Shown here piece by piece: positions 36,671 to 47,756 of a DNA stretch of 64,000 nt. Position 1 is the stretch's first letter. Each line of letters starts with the position of its first letter. The stretch is from Diphasiastrum complanatum. Taxonomy: Eukaryota; Streptophyta; Lycopodiopsida; Lycopodiales; Lycopodiaceae. The notes beneath the pieces are model-generated. The model was not told the DNA's origin. It made no database searches and saw only the letters and a program-made list of their open reading frames with translations. The position numbers were made by a program, and so were the translations under genes. The stretch is taken from contig CM055104.1 of NCBI GenBank assembly GCA_029204225.1, positions 42,653,502-42,717,501 on the forward strand, read 5' to 3'.

Positions 36671-36859
36671 TTTGATATCAAAACCTATCTGATTCCTTAG
36701 GTGGTTTTATGTTAGAGCTATTTCTATAGCCTGATAAGCTTTCCAGAGAACTTGATCTTACAGGCCGATAAAATAATTGTTTTCTTGTTCTGTAAGTTGC
36801 TTTAGATTTTCATTCTTAAGTCATTGATAGTCGTTACTATTACTTAGACTAATCTTCCA

Positions 36860-37620
36860 CATGGATTCCCAAGGGAAATCTAGCTCTATTATGGACAAGC
36901 TTGATGGAGCCAATTACCATCTGTGAGAATTTAAGATGAGAATTGTGCTAATGGCTAAGGAGTTGTATGTCATTGTCATAGGTGCAAAGGCAAGACTCGA
37001 AGCTGACGACGTTGCGATCTTCCGATGGAAGCTAAAGGATGGCAAAGCTTTCAGACACTCAAATCAGCCATGTGTCTGAAGCTCAGACCTCCAAGGAAGT
37101 TTGGGACATTTTGAACACATTGTACAAAGTGCGAGATATAGCTTCTAAGCTACATCTCAGGAAGAAATTTTACTCCTTCAAGATGACGAATGGTGATTCA
37201 CCTACAAATTCAATCACATCAATCAGTTCAAGAACCTGTTGAAGCAAATGGCCATTGTCGGATCTGTCATAAACGATCAAGATTCAGTAATGACACTACT
37301 TTCAAGTTTGTCAAGCTCATACGACAGTTGGGTGATGATCATCACGACACACCCAGAGCTGACTCTTTCAAGAGTCATTGCGATGTTGTTGCAAGAAGAC
37401 ACTCAAAGGAACAAAGCCTCAAGTTTTTTGACTTTTGACTCTCATGCCTTATACACCAACAGAGGCTCAACTAAGCATAAGAAGAAAGGCCTGAAGCCAT
37501 CGAAGCAAAATCAAAAGCAATGCACTATAGAGTGGATGCATGACACAATACAAAAAGCAACAAAAGAGGGACAAAAAATATCAAACGCAGGACACAGCGT
37601 CAAGAGCAGTTGAATGAGTT
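36860..37620 (+). pseudogene. Ty1/copia gag relic (family A)
   Basis: ATG 36860 opens with MDSQGKSS then MDKLDGANYHL, the usual copia Gag start ('L-x-G-x-N-Y'), stopped at once by TGA where Trp is expected. Later pieces in shifted frames are SEAQTSKEVWDILNTLYK, SKLHLRKKFYSFKM and QMAIVGSVINDQDSVMTLLS. The same last motif occurs in the minus-strand relic at 60.5 kb, so both are one family. A zinc knuckle ('C-x-x-C-x-x-x-x-H') is not clearly preserved. It lies 190 bases downstream of the primer-binding site, as expected for a Gag leader. Confidence 0.85.
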
Positions 37621-38920
37621 AACAAAGAAGAAGATGTTCTACAGATAGTGCAAGCATTTCAACCACGAGATCTAAGACTGTTGCATACTACAAGCAAAGA
37701 ACAACAACAAGGGATAGTCGAATCAAGTGGCAAATGTAGCTGCAGAAGTATCATAGCCCATTCAGAAATCGGTTTATGATGCCTTCATGACAAACTATCA
37801 AAAAGCATTGAATGATAGCTCATGGTTTTTTGATTCTAGAGCCACACAACATATGACCAGTTATATTGGTTGTTAACGGTATATTGACCTGGGCGACAAT
37901 AGCACACAAGCTATCAAAGGTGAAGGTATGCTAAGATTGAGCTTTGCCAATAGTCAATGTAAGCTATTTTCAAATGTCCTTCATGTCTTGAATTTGTTGA
38001 CAAATCTGCTCTCTGTAAGCAGAATTACAGATCTAGGACATAAAGTAGAGTTCAAATGTGATCAATGTAAAGTAGTCAATAGGACAGACAAGACTCGAAA
38101 AGAGGCATGGATACTCATATAGATTAAGTCATTGCTTTTCTGCCTATAGGTAGACACTCAGTACTTCTATTGAAATAAATTAAATTTTAGTTTGGCATTA
38201 TAAACTTGGTTACTTGAATCATACTTCTGTACAACAAATGTTTAAGCAATCCATTGTTCTTGATCTTGACTATCTTGATTGGAAAGTCGAGTTACTTGTT
38301 TCTCAAGACTGTCTAGTCGATAAACAGGTCAGAAAACCATTTAGATCAAGCCATCAACATAATGCTAGAGGATTAATAGATGTTGTACATACAAATACCT
38401 GTGGCCCAATGCGAAATCCTTCATTGAAGGATGCAAAGTATTTTATAACTTTTATTGATGAATTTTTCAGAAGGACTATGGCTTATTTTATCAAGAATAA
38501 ATCAAAAGCTTTTAATTGCTTTAGAATCTTCAAGGAGCGTGCAAAGAAAGAGACTGGTATACAGATCAAAGCTATGAGGTCCGACAATGGTGGAGAGTAT
38601 ATCTCTACTGAATTCAGGGAGTACTGCCAGAGCCAAGACATTGAACAACAATTTATCACTCCGTATTCACCTCAGTCTAATGAAGTATTTGGATGCATCT
38701 CTTACGTGTAGATCCCGAAGGAGACAAGGAAGAAATTTGACTTCCAAGGTCTCAAGACCATCCTTATTGGATATACTTCATCTGACAACACCTACAAGCT
38801 GCATGAACCCGATACCCAGCAGATTCTATTCAGCAGGGATATAGTCTTAATCGAGGATCAGTTTATTTTCTACATTGGAAAAAATAATAGTGATCGACTT
38901 ATATGCAATGTTTGGACCTA
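37621..38920 (+). pseudogene. Ty1/copia protease-integrase relic (family A)
   Basis: Protease is seen as WFFDSRATQHMT near 37830; the catalytic D-S-G-A has become D-S-R-A, which would abolish activity. LLTNLLSVSRI near 37995 is the usual following motif. The GAG-pre-integrase and integrase domains are open from 38214 to 38711 and include VVHTNTCGPM, KDAKYFITFIDEF (first Asp) and MRSDNGGEYISTEF (second Asp). At PQSNEV the frame jumps to FGCISYV, so the Glu-containing segment and about 80 codons are deleted. IPKETRKKFDFQG and SRDIVLIEDQF then end the integrase region at about 38890. No RT or RNase H follows, as a Ty3 relic begins. Confidence 0.87.
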
Positions 38921-40340
38921 ACAAAGAATCAAATGACTGTAGAACATAGAAGTAAGTTGTTTCTACACTTGATTACAAGTAAGATGGGTTGTTGGTGGGT
39001 CTGGAAAGCATGAACAAGTAACACAAGAGCCCTTATACTGTGCAGGCTATGAAGGAACGAGCAATGTCCTCCACATTGGGGCAGATGGGAAAGCGAAGAA
39101 CACAACATCATCCTACCAATTAAGCACAAGAGATTCCAAGATGAGGTAGCAGTGGTAGATGGAGGATTAGGTGTAAATTTGATCTCCACTACTTTGCCAT
39201 CAGAAGTGGGGTCTGCAAGGATTGAAACCAACGAAATTTTTCATCAAATTAGCTAATCAATCCTATGTAAAACCAAAAGTTGTAGTTGACGACATCCTGA
39301 TGAAAATAGCGAGAATGTAGTTTGTAGCCACTTTTGTGGTGATGGACATACCAGAGTCCTCTTCTGCCTACCGTGTTTTACTAGGAAGACCTTGGTTGAG
39401 GATTGCGCAAGTGGTTCACAACTGAGAAACCGAAAAACTGACCTTCGAAAACAGAGAATAGGTTGTAAAGGTCGATCCAACCACATGGGCGATGAAACCG
39501 ATTACACCAAAAGTTGATGACGGATCGTCCACCACTGATCACATAATTGATCGCCCAAGGCAAGCCAAGGGAGGCCATTACGACTCTGAAACAAATATTG
39601 TGAAATGGACAGACACATTGGTAACCGTTGGCTGTATGGCTGGGCATGCTTGTCAACTGGATTCAGATCCAAAACCCAGCACATCTTCACCCAAGTGCTA
39701 TACATTGGACACACCAATCACTTTCAGGGTGAATATGATCAATGTAGCATGATTATCAGTGGAAGCTATTGAGAACTCTGTGGACGATGATTTATTCCCT
39801 TGGCAACATGCTTTTATCTACAACAAGGAGATTCAGCTGACTAATGAGCAGGTCCTGCAAGATCACTACTATGGAATGAAAAATGTATCAGCTCAGCCAC
39901 TACAGAAATCGACAATGGCTAAAGTTTTCAAGATAAATCAGCCTATAGCTACGATGGATGTTGATATTCACAATCATAAAGGAAATATCGCACCAGTTCC
40001 TAAGAAAAACAACAAGGATGAACCCAACTACATGGGCATGAAAGGAAAAAATGTGTTGGACTCCTTGAAGTCAGTCCGAATGGACCCAGACGCAGCATCA
40101 TCTTTTTCACAGATGACTGATAGCCCAAACGTTACAAGTCGGGCTAAGATCAATATGTTGAAGGAGGAATCCTGCCGAACGCCAATTCACGAGATGCCAG
40201 AAACCTTCAAGTACTATAATTTAGACGACGTAGTAATCATGATGTCGCAAGCTCAAAGAGAACCTAATCAAAATCAAGAACCAATGGAGCAAGTTTTTGA
40301 AGGACCTGCGCGGACGCAACCAATGAATCTAGCTGAACCA
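38921..40340 (+). pseudogene. Ty3/gypsy protease and connector relic
   Basis: Broken frames from about 39130 read VDGGLGVNLISTT, KLANQSYVKPKV and AYRVLLGRPWLRIAQ, an aspartic protease region of the Tat/Athila type, although the catalytic Asp-Ser/Thr-Gly reads D-G-G here. A long connector follows, with an 86-codon frame at 39492-39752 and the start of a 271-codon open frame at 39759. Its composition is hydrophilic and it has no further motif before the RT. The 5' end with gag and LTR is missing; the relic abuts the copia integrase at about 38920. Confidence 0.75.
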
Positions 40341-41398
40341 GGTGAAGAAGAGAAGATTGTGCGTGTGGGAGAACAGTTAACACCCACTCAATTCAAAAGA
40401 CTACGCTCATTATTGGTGGAATACAAAGACTGTTTCGCTTGGAATTATAGTGATTTGAAGGGTATACCACCAATCACACCATACTCTTGGTGGATGGAGC
40501 AGCCGCTACTACCGGTGCAACCCGAACTTTACAGAATTGATCAAGCAAGAGTTGTAGAAATTGCTAGATGCTGATTTCATGTACGAAATCGAACACACTG
40601 AATGGGTGTTGCCGATAGTCATAGTACCCAAGAAGAATGGCAAAATGCAAATCTGTGTGCACGGCCTACCTCTGAGCACTTATCCAATTTGAAAAAGGTG
40701 ATGAAGAAATGCTGTGAATATCAGATATCTTTGAACCCAGAGAAGTATCAGTTTTGGGTGACACATGGCCTAATTCTTGGCCATATAATATCCAGACACG
40801 AGATTGCCATGGACCTGTCAAATATAAGGATCATTGTCAATCTGCCATTGCCAGGAACGATCCGTGAAATCTATATTTTCATGGGTCACGCTAACTACTA
40901 CCGAATCTTCATTTTAGACTTTGCGGAGTTAGCACGACCAATCTACAAATTCACAATGGAACCACATTGGACAGAGAAAGCCCTACAGGCTTTCCAAAAA
41001 CTTAAAGTTGCATTGGTCTCAGCGATTGGTCCATAGAGTTTCATGTGCATACGGATGCATCAAAGTATGCAATGAGAGCTGTCTTAACACAACCAAGAGA
41101 ACAGAAAAAGGATTTCCCAATCCGATTTGCTAGCTGACAGCTCAGTGATTCAGAGATAAATTATTCGACAACAGAACGAGAGACATTGGCTATGATTTAT
41201 GTGGTTAAGAAATTTCGGCATTATTTGATGGCCACACATTTTGCTTTTTATATAGACCATCAACCCTTGTTTTATTTGGTTAATAAAACTTGCAACACAA
41301 GGAGAATCACTCGTTGGTTACTTCTGTTGTTGGAGTTTGACTTTCAGATAGTAGTTCGCAAGGGAAAGCAACATTATATGGCAGATCATGTGTTGTGA
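40341..41398 (+). pseudogene. Ty3/gypsy RT-RNase H relic lacking the active site
   Basis: The RT start is clear: LVEYKDCFAWNYSDLKGIPP near 40405-40460, then after a frameshift YEIEHTEWVLPIVIVPKKNG near 40580-40640. Immediately after KMQICV the sequence jumps to SEHLSNLKKVMKKC, which normally follows the catalytic Y-L/M-D-D box. Fingers, palm and both catalytic Asps are therefore deleted. The thumb and connection continue: KYQFWVTHGLILGHIISRH, FMGHANYYRIFI. RNase H starts with HVHTDASKYAM (catalytic Asp) and has ETLAMIYVVKKFRHYL and FYIDHQPL. One stop separates RT from RNase H. The deletion makes the element incapable of copying itself. Confidence 0.86.
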
Positions 41399-42150
41399 AT
41401 CAAGGGAAAGGAGATTGCAGCCCTACTTGATGATGATAAAGGGAAAGAAGACTGCAGCCCTACTTGATGATGAGCTACCTGACGTTGCCTTGTTTTACAT
41501 TGACACTATACTTGAATGGGCTGCATATATAGTTGAATATTTAATGTGGGACGAACTGAATAAATCTCTACCCAAGGCAGAACAACGAAAACTGATACTA
41601 AAAATGAGACCTTATCAACTAATTGCCAACCAATTATATCGGAGAGGTCCAGATAGTATTCTTCCACACGAGGCCACCCAAATTATTTCAATTTCACATG
41701 AAGGCATGGGAGGTGGACATTTTGCATTTGACATTATAGTTCGAAATATTCTGCAATCAGGATGTTGGTGGCCAACAATACATAAGGATGTGGATGAATA
41801 TTTGAAGAAATGTGATGTGTGCCAGAGAGCTAGGAGGCCAACAAGGTTGAACTATGATCTTTTACATCCAATTCTAGCTCAAGCACCATTCGAGAAGTGG
41901 GGATTGGACTATATCGGTCCAATTCATTCTGTCATAAGAAGTTCACAAGTTCGATACATTATTGTAGCTACAAATTATCTCACCAAATGGGTAGAAGCCA
42001 AGACATTGCAGATAGCTGATGCTCGAACAACTGCCAAGTTCTTGTATGAAAATATCATTGTGCATTTCAGATGCCCGGTAAAGATAGTAAGTGATTGCAG
42101 AAGCCATTTCCCCGGCGAAGGTTTCTGGCACACAAGAACACAGTTTATGT
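41399..42150 (+). pseudogene. Ty3/gypsy integrase relic, 3'-truncated
   Basis: A 254-codon open frame. After a 36-bp tandem duplication at its start (GCAGCCCTACTTGATGATGA is present near 41418 and 41454), it contains the zinc-binding HHCC motif (H-E-G-M-G-G-G-H then CDVCQRARRP) and the core WGLDYIGPI (first Asp), ATNYLTKWVEA and VSDCRSHF (second Asp; the usual Asn-Gly is Cys-Arg). The Glu-containing helix and C-terminal domain are missing because similarity stops at about 42140. The zinc-finger residues are otherwise intact. What follows is the leader of an oppositely oriented Ty3 element. Confidence 0.87.
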
Positions 42151-42916
42151 AGTTTGGCAAGGGTTGAAATCAAGATTTTCTATGATCTGGATAAGATGAA
42201 TGTTCGTCGAACTCAAAAATAGTATTTTACTATAAATAGAATATTTTGCTCGACGAAGGGTTTGGCGAAGAATCCAGAGTAATACTGATGTTTTTGCAAA
42301 AAAGAGACTTTTGGCAAATAATATGACAATATGACAACTGATCCTCTGAAAAAATCTTCTATTTATGATATTATTCTTCGTCGACTTGATAGTAGATAGA
42401 TCTGAATCACACCTATGCACAGTGAATTGGACGAAGGTTCTTTTTTTTTTTTTGTATTTTTAGGATTTTGGTGATCTTTTGGTATTTTTTGATGGTTTTT
42501 CTGATGTTTCTGGAATTTTGTTGGGAAGGATTGTTCACCCTTCAAACTGAAGGTTCTATGATCAAAACCGAAGGTGTCTACAACTCGGCAAAGATTTTTT
42601 GAAAGAGGGCAAAAAGTTATTAGCTTCGATGTTGATTTTTGTCTCCTTTTGACCAAAATCTAGCAGATTTGATCGATTTTTGTTGTTTTTTTTTCTTATA
42701 TCTCAGATTCAAATGGATCTTAACATTGGTGATCTGAATAGCTTTTCCTGTTCCACAATCAAATTAGATTTTAAACAAGCAAATCCACTCAAATCAAGCA
42801 AAATCACTCCCAAACTAATACTAAATGCAGATGTAACACTATTTATGCAACGACAAGATGCCTAATGTAGGCTAACCATCCAACAAACATGCTGCAAACT
42901 GAAAAATTGGTGTAGC
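42151..42916 (-). mobile_element. Leader region of minus-strand Ty3 (Athila/Tat-like)
   Basis: AT-rich, non-coding sequence that follows the minus-strand primer-binding site. No gag or pol frame is recognised on that strand before it abuts the truncated plus-strand integrase at about 42150. It is probably the 5' untranslated leader of an otherwise deleted element. Confidence 0.5.
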
Positions 42917-42934
42917 TCCCCGGCGACGGCGCCA
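42917..42934 (-). other. Ty3 primer-binding site (Athila/Tat type)
   Basis: On the minus strand, TGGCGCCGTCGCCGGGGA differs at one position from the TGGCGCCGTTGCCGGGGA site typical of Athila/Tat elements (tRNA-Asp primer). It lies four bases after the LTR end. Confidence 0.88.
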
Positions 42935-42938
42935 AAAT

Positions 42939-43681
42939 TGTAGTGGGTTTCTTTTCTTGCCTAACCTCAACCCAAGATCTAAGAAATCTAGCATCAAAGA
43001 GATGAAGTTAGTTGTCACGCATAGATTCGTTTCCATGAGAGCGATATTATAGTTCAAATTTCAGCATGAATGGAAGATTCACATCTAACTCTAACATCCA
43101 TTAACCCTAAGCATTAACACTACATCCGCTAACATTAGATCCACAACAAGATAGCTTACTCTTTCTCTCTTTCCCTTTCTCCCTCATAGAAAGTATAATA
43201 ACATGCAATCTCAATAACAATCAAATCCAACAATTAGCAAAACACAAATAAAGCATGAGAGATGGAGGAAAAGTGATAGAGAGCAAGGACATTCATCAAT
43301 TCATTTCACAAGAGAACCAATTTGCTTTATGGAAATGAAGAAATGAAACATGTGTAGGAACTCGAATTGGTCTCTTTTATAGTAGAGGAGGAACCTGGCC
43401 TCTGAATCCTATTGGTCCATTTCTGCCTCCCTAATTATTCAAATTTAAAAAAGAGTGGGCAACATCCAAATTGGAGGGAAATCCAACTTGATTCACTAAC
43501 TTGACATTTAGGCCCTCCGAAATTTAAAGTCTCGCAAAAAGGCCTAAAGTCCTTTTATTGACTTTCTAATTAAGCAATTAACTATGTGATCATCGGGTTG
43601 GACTTACACACGCAGGGTGACAAATTCCTCTCACTTATTAACTAGGGTTAGGGTTGCCTTGGATCCGCAAACCCTCCAACA
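42939..43681 (-). mobile_element. 5' LTR of minus-strand Ty3 element
   Basis: About 743 bases beginning TGTTGGAGGGTTTGCGG at 43681 and ending CCCACTACA at 42939, with the standard TG...CA termini, directly before the primer-binding site. No second LTR is visible in the window, so the element is truncated or recombined. Confidence 0.75.
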
Positions 43682-43689
43682 ACCGGAGA

Positions 43690-44260
43690 CTTATTCGGGG
43701 GAGAAGAAGGAGAAGAAACTAGAGGTCGTGGAAGACTGGAGTGGAGCAGCTACTTAGGCTTGCATGGAGTTCCAGATGAGAAGAAGATTGAAAGTGTCGT
43801 ATTGTTCTTACGTGGCACGACGTCACATCGTGGTGGTGGGATTTACCGATGAAGTTTACTACTTGGGATGCTTTTGCGGAAGTCTTTAAAAAGCTTTTGT
43901 GATAGCTGATGATGTGTACTACTACCGCAAATTTGTGAATTGCAAAATGGGTAGTAAGAGCTTGGACACTTATATCCAAGAATTTATGGCCCTCTAGAAT
44001 AGAGTGCCATCATTCGATGCGAATTTGGCTCTATGGCAATTTGTTCTAGGTTTGCCTGTCAACTATCAGAACGAATGAAGGAGGAATGTGCTTCAAAGCC
44101 TCGAGAATGCTTTTCGGATTGCAAAAGCATATGATTCCATAGTGGTGGCATCCAGGAAGCAGCTTCAACACATTCCAACCACCTTGAAAGCCAAGAAGGG
44201 GAAGAAGCACGGTCCAGACCGAACAAACAAATGCTTTGAAGTTTCAAAATATTCTGAGGT
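43690..44260 (+). pseudogene. Ty3/gypsy gag relic
   Basis: Plus-strand frames give HGVPDEKKIESVVLFLRG near 43760, then DVYYYRKFVNCKMGSKSLD and TYIQEFMALQNRVPSF-like sequence near 43915-44010. These match the retrotransposon Gag domain of chromovirus-type Ty3 ('F-x-x-L-x-Q-x-x-S-V-x-x-Y'). FRIAKAYDSIVVASRKQ near 44110 is the Gag C-terminal helix. At least five frameshifts or stops are present. The relic starts within ten bases of the end of the minus-strand LTR, so the LTR probably inserted here or a rearrangement joined them. It continues after an interruption at 44395. Confidence 0.78.
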
Positions 44261-44395
44261 CTCAGCCAACTGAGTATGGCTTTAACCTTATTTGGGTCCA
44301 TCTTAATCCCATCTGAAGAGATAATGTGACCCAAACAAGAAAAACATTTGTATTTTTTTAACATCGTCCACGTTCCTGATTTCAACTGGGCTAAT
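44240..44395 (-). pseudogene. Ty3 RT-thumb fragment on the opposite strand
   Basis: About 50 codons on the minus strand read MLKKYKCFS, LGHIISSDGIKMDPNKVKAI and LSWLRPQNILKLQS, the end of Ty3 reverse transcriptase ('F-L-G-H-x-I-S-x-x-G-I'). It sits exactly between the plus-strand Gag relic and the plus-strand zinc-finger/protease relic, so a piece of pol from the same or a related element was inserted, or copied by template switching, in inverse orientation. Confidence 0.82.
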
Positions 44396-45338
44396 CACCA
44401 ACCTACAATAAATTAGACCAATTGGCGTCGGATCCCCATAAATTGAAGAAAAATAAGTTCAAGAAATCTATCTCGGAAAAAGACTAAGAAAGAGAATCTT
44501 TATTGCGTTTGTAGAACGCATGAATATATGATGAAGTTTTGTTCTGAAAAGAAATTTGCAGCACATACGATCGAGATCCCTGGTGGTAATGACAAAATTT
44601 TGGAAATTAACCTGTCAGATTGTGAGTGTGAATGTTCTTTTAGTAATGCTCATTTTTAGCCTAATGAATTTTTTCATTTAATTGGCACAATTAAAGATCA
44701 AGAAATGAGTATTCTATTAGACAATGGTTCTACTCATACTTTCATTAATTCTCGTCTTGTGCAGAAACTCAGATTGGAAACTGAAGCCAACAATCATAGA
44801 TGCAGAGTTTATCTAGCTTCAGAAGCAGAGTTGGAGACTTGGAACGTGAAAGTGCCAAATCTCCCAGTTTTAATACAAGGACATAGCGAAATAATTAATT
44901 TTCATGTTTTAGACATTGCTCATACTGATTTAATTTTAGGTTAATGGTTATTTAGTAAATCACCTTATCTGACTATTGATTTTGAGAAACATGTTCTCAC
45001 TTTCAAGGAGGATGGTAAGGTAGTTACTTTATTTGGCAGTAATTTTGTACATCCGTCAGATGGGATTTCTATAGTTAATGAAATGGAAACAACTGACTAT
45101 TCACAAATATGAAGTTTTTTCAGTATTTGCTATTCCAGTTTTGGATGTTCCTAATAGGTATCTAAATAGTTGTGAATTCTCTACAATTATTAACTCAATA
45201 AGTTTAGATCACGAACAAGCAATGAAAAATCAGATCATAAGCGAATTTAAAGATGTTTTTTCATCAGAACTACATCATCGTTTACAACCATCTAGGCCAA
45301 TAGAGTTAATTCCAGGAAGTCAACCTATCTCTAAATAG
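44396..45338 (+). pseudogene. Ty3/gypsy zinc knuckle, protease and RT start
   Basis: Near 44500 ENLYCVC-THEYMMKFC resembles a damaged Gag zinc knuckle. Protease follows in an open frame from 44705: ILLDNGSTHTFINSRLVQ, with the catalytic Asp present but Asn where Ser usually stands. It continues to HTDLILG, the usual 'D-x-I-L-G' end, then TAA. Broken frames give the connector and, from 45078 to 45338, the RT entry ISEFKDVFSSELHHRLQPSR and ELIPGSQPISK. RT proper is then deleted. This is a chromovirus-like order and lies in the same orientation as the preceding Gag relic, so they are probably one element. Confidence 0.83.
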
Positions 45339-46030
45339 CCTTATAGGCTCTCTCTGGAAAATGGAGATAGAGATTTCAAAGTTGGTTTATCTCAGTCACA
45401 AGATCACTATGTATGGAATCAAGATTGAGGAGGATAAAATCAAGATAGTGGTTGATTGGCCAATTTCACAAAGTATGAGGCAAGTTCATTTTTTTTTGGG
45501 ATTTACGGTTTTCTTTAGAAGATTTATTGAGGATTATGCTAAGGTAGCAGCTCTGCCCAATAATCTGACAAAAGGGATTGTTAATAAAAAGAAAAAGATG
45601 AATCAACCTAGTTCACCTGTTGTATGAAATGAGGCATTGAAGTGTTTTGAGAAACTTAAAACTCTGGCTGTTTCAGCTCCCGTGTTACAAATTGCAAATC
45701 CAGATTTACCTTACGTCATGAGAAGTGATACTGCAATTGGAGCGCTTTTATTACAAATGGATAGGCCGTAGCATTTGAAAGCAGAAAGATTCACTGGTCC
45801 TCAGTTGCGTTATACTATGCATGAAAATGAATTATTTGTAGTTATCCATGCACTTAAGACTAGAGACACTACTTGTATGGTAGTAAGTTTATAGTGGATA
45901 CGGATCACCATCCTCTTAAGTATTTTTGCAATCAACTTGATGTTTCTGTGGATCTATATCTTTCACTGAGAGGAAAATATGAGTTTTGGTCATATTTGGA
46001 ACATTGTTCAGACCGGAAGAAATGTGGACA
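45339..46030 (+). pseudogene. Ty3/gypsy RT thumb and RNase H relic
   Basis: From 45361, LVYLSHKITMYGIKIEEDKI then VHFFLGFTVFFRRFIEDYAK is the thumb/connection of Ty3 RT, entered directly from the RT start because the catalytic palm is deleted. After a stop at 45627 come NEALKCFEKLKTLAVSAPVL, SDTAIGALLLQ (RNase H with its Asp), YTMHENELFVVIHALKT, and TDHHPLKYF-like sequence near 45900. The last recognisable bases run into the left arm of a long inverted repeat at 45984. No integrase follows. Confidence 0.82.
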
Positions 46031-46237
46031 ATGTTGAGCAAGTTCACAGGAGACTCAATTAACAAAGAAAGATAAGAAGACACACAAACTTTTCCATTCC
46101 GAAATAGCAATTCATCTCAAATGATAAATTGTTTCACAATCTTCTTATCTTTCTTTGTTAGTTGAGTCTCCTGTGAACTCGACTCAACACTGCCCACATT
46201 TCTTCCGATCTGAACAATGTTCCAAATATGACCAAAA
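45984..46237. repeat. Long inverted repeat, ~97-bp arms
   Basis: The left arm 45984-46080 (TTTTGGTCATATTTGGAACA to GATAAGAAGA) is the reverse complement of 46140-46237 with only a few mismatches. The loop is 59 bases. The left arm continues the Ty3 RNase H sequence, so the right arm is an inverted copy of it. A transcript would form a near-perfect 97-bp hairpin. Confidence 0.92.
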
Positions 46238-46459
46238 TTGTAAATGGTAAATTGTCACACGCAAGATTTTGTTTGAATGTCATGACATAACTATCTTGGT
46301 ATAGACAATGTTGAAAATGTAGCAAAAAGACTATAATAAATATTTGAAATGATGGAGGAAGCACCTTGAATGGATCCAATTGAGATCCTTTAGCCAAAAC
46401 ACCAACCAATTTAGTGTTTCCTATCGTTCCCTTGGCTTGAACTCCACTATAAGGCTCAA

Positions 46460-46979
46460 ACACTTGAATTTTTTTTCACACGTGTGAATGTACAGATTGG
46501 CAAACCTTAATTTGCTAATCGATCCCACAATTAAAAAGAACTCAACACAAGCACATAGATCACCAACAACATTGGTAGATGGAAAACCAAATTTGTACTC
46601 ATAATTTGATGGAGAAACCATCACATATTTATACATTTGTAGCTCGGATATGAGCATTTTAAGGCTTCTCTAAACTCATCATAAATTAACCCAAACATCT
46701 AATCTAATTAATCATTGGATCCACCCTAATTAGGGGTCTAGGTCTTGATATCCAAAAACAATGAAAAACATGCTATTTTTGGCTCCTATTTTTTCTCTGC
46801 CCTATCTATGCACTTTTTGGCCTCTTCTCAAAGGTTCCACAACAATATAACATGTAGAATAAATCTTTGGAAAAGAATCCTGTGCTATTTGGCACGTGCG
46901 ACATCCAATTACATGGCCATCTTGCCAATTACAATATTTATGACCAAAATTGGTCCAAACTAGCTTGTGAATTTTAACA
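46460..46979 (-). mobile_element. 3' LTR of minus-strand copia element (partial)
   Basis: On the minus strand a GAGGAGGAG purine tract near 46982-46990 is followed by TGTTAAAATTCACAAGC at 46979, a plausible LTR start. A TATA-like GTATAAATATG lies near 46626-46636, consistent with a U3 promoter. The LTR end is not firmly placed (about 46460). Confidence 0.5.
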
Positions 46980-46992
46980 CTCCTCCTCACAA

Positions 46993-47669
46993 CTAGTTTG
47001 GATCTAACATAGATCTACTAATCACTCCAAGAGAGGGTCTCAACTTTATGAACGCTGCTCTTTGAAAAGGTTTAATGAGTACATCAACAACACATTCACT
47101 ACTTGATACATCTTCCAAAGAGATCTCTTTTGCTTGAATCTTTTCTCTCACAACGTGATGACAAATCTTTATTTGTTTGGATCTTGCATGAAAGAATTGG
47201 ATTTGATGCAAGATGTTGAGCTGAAGTGTTGTCATTATGGATGATTGGTACATCCTTTGGATCCATAATCTTTAGCTCTACCAATAGTCTCTTGATCCAA
47301 AGCACTTCCTTGGTTGTTATAGTAAGTGCCGTGTACTCGGCCTTGGTTGAAGAGAGTGAGTTTGTTTCTTGCTTCTTTGATAGCCAAGAAACTTCTCCAA
47401 CACCTATGAAAGTTGCATATGCACTTGTTGATCTTATATCTCTCTTGTCACCTGCAAAATCTGAATCACTAAAGGCATACAAGTCAATTACATCTCCTCC
47501 ATATACCAAAGTCTAGTGTACCGAAGATGTACCTCAAGGTCCTTCTAGCTTTCTTCCAATGAATGTTCAATGGCTCTTGCATGTATTGACTCAATCTACA
47601 TACACTATCAAGCCTAGTAATAGTAATCCACATTAAGGAGCCTATAAGCTGTCTATATTGAAGAAACAA
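46993..47669 (-). pseudogene. Ty1/copia RT end and RNase H relic
   Basis: From 47669 the frame gives YRQLIGSLMWITITRLD, LSQYMQEP and ARRTLRYIFGTLDFGI, the end of copia RT. From 47509 RNase H follows: YAFSDSDFAGDKRDIRSTSA (catalytic Asp), WLSKKQETNSLSSTKAEY (Thr-Lys replaces the usual Ser-Glu), VLWIKRLLVELK, HNDNTSA. A frameshift near 47180 leads to FHARSKQIKICHHVVRE and DVLIKPFQRAAFIKLRPSLG, the Pol C-terminus. The rest of the element upstream is missing: sequence above 47669 is unrelated. A purine tract and LTR lie downstream as expected. Confidence 0.87.
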
Positions 47670-47756
47670 AATGTTACTATTTACAAAGCTTTGCTAGCTT
47701 TTAGCCCTCTGCTTAACGAATATGTTTACGAACACGAAAGTCAAGAGACACAAAGC

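Noticed and set aside
38929-39717. Minus-strand frames of 70-100 codons
   Set aside because: They are shadows of the plus-strand Ty3 protease and connector region.
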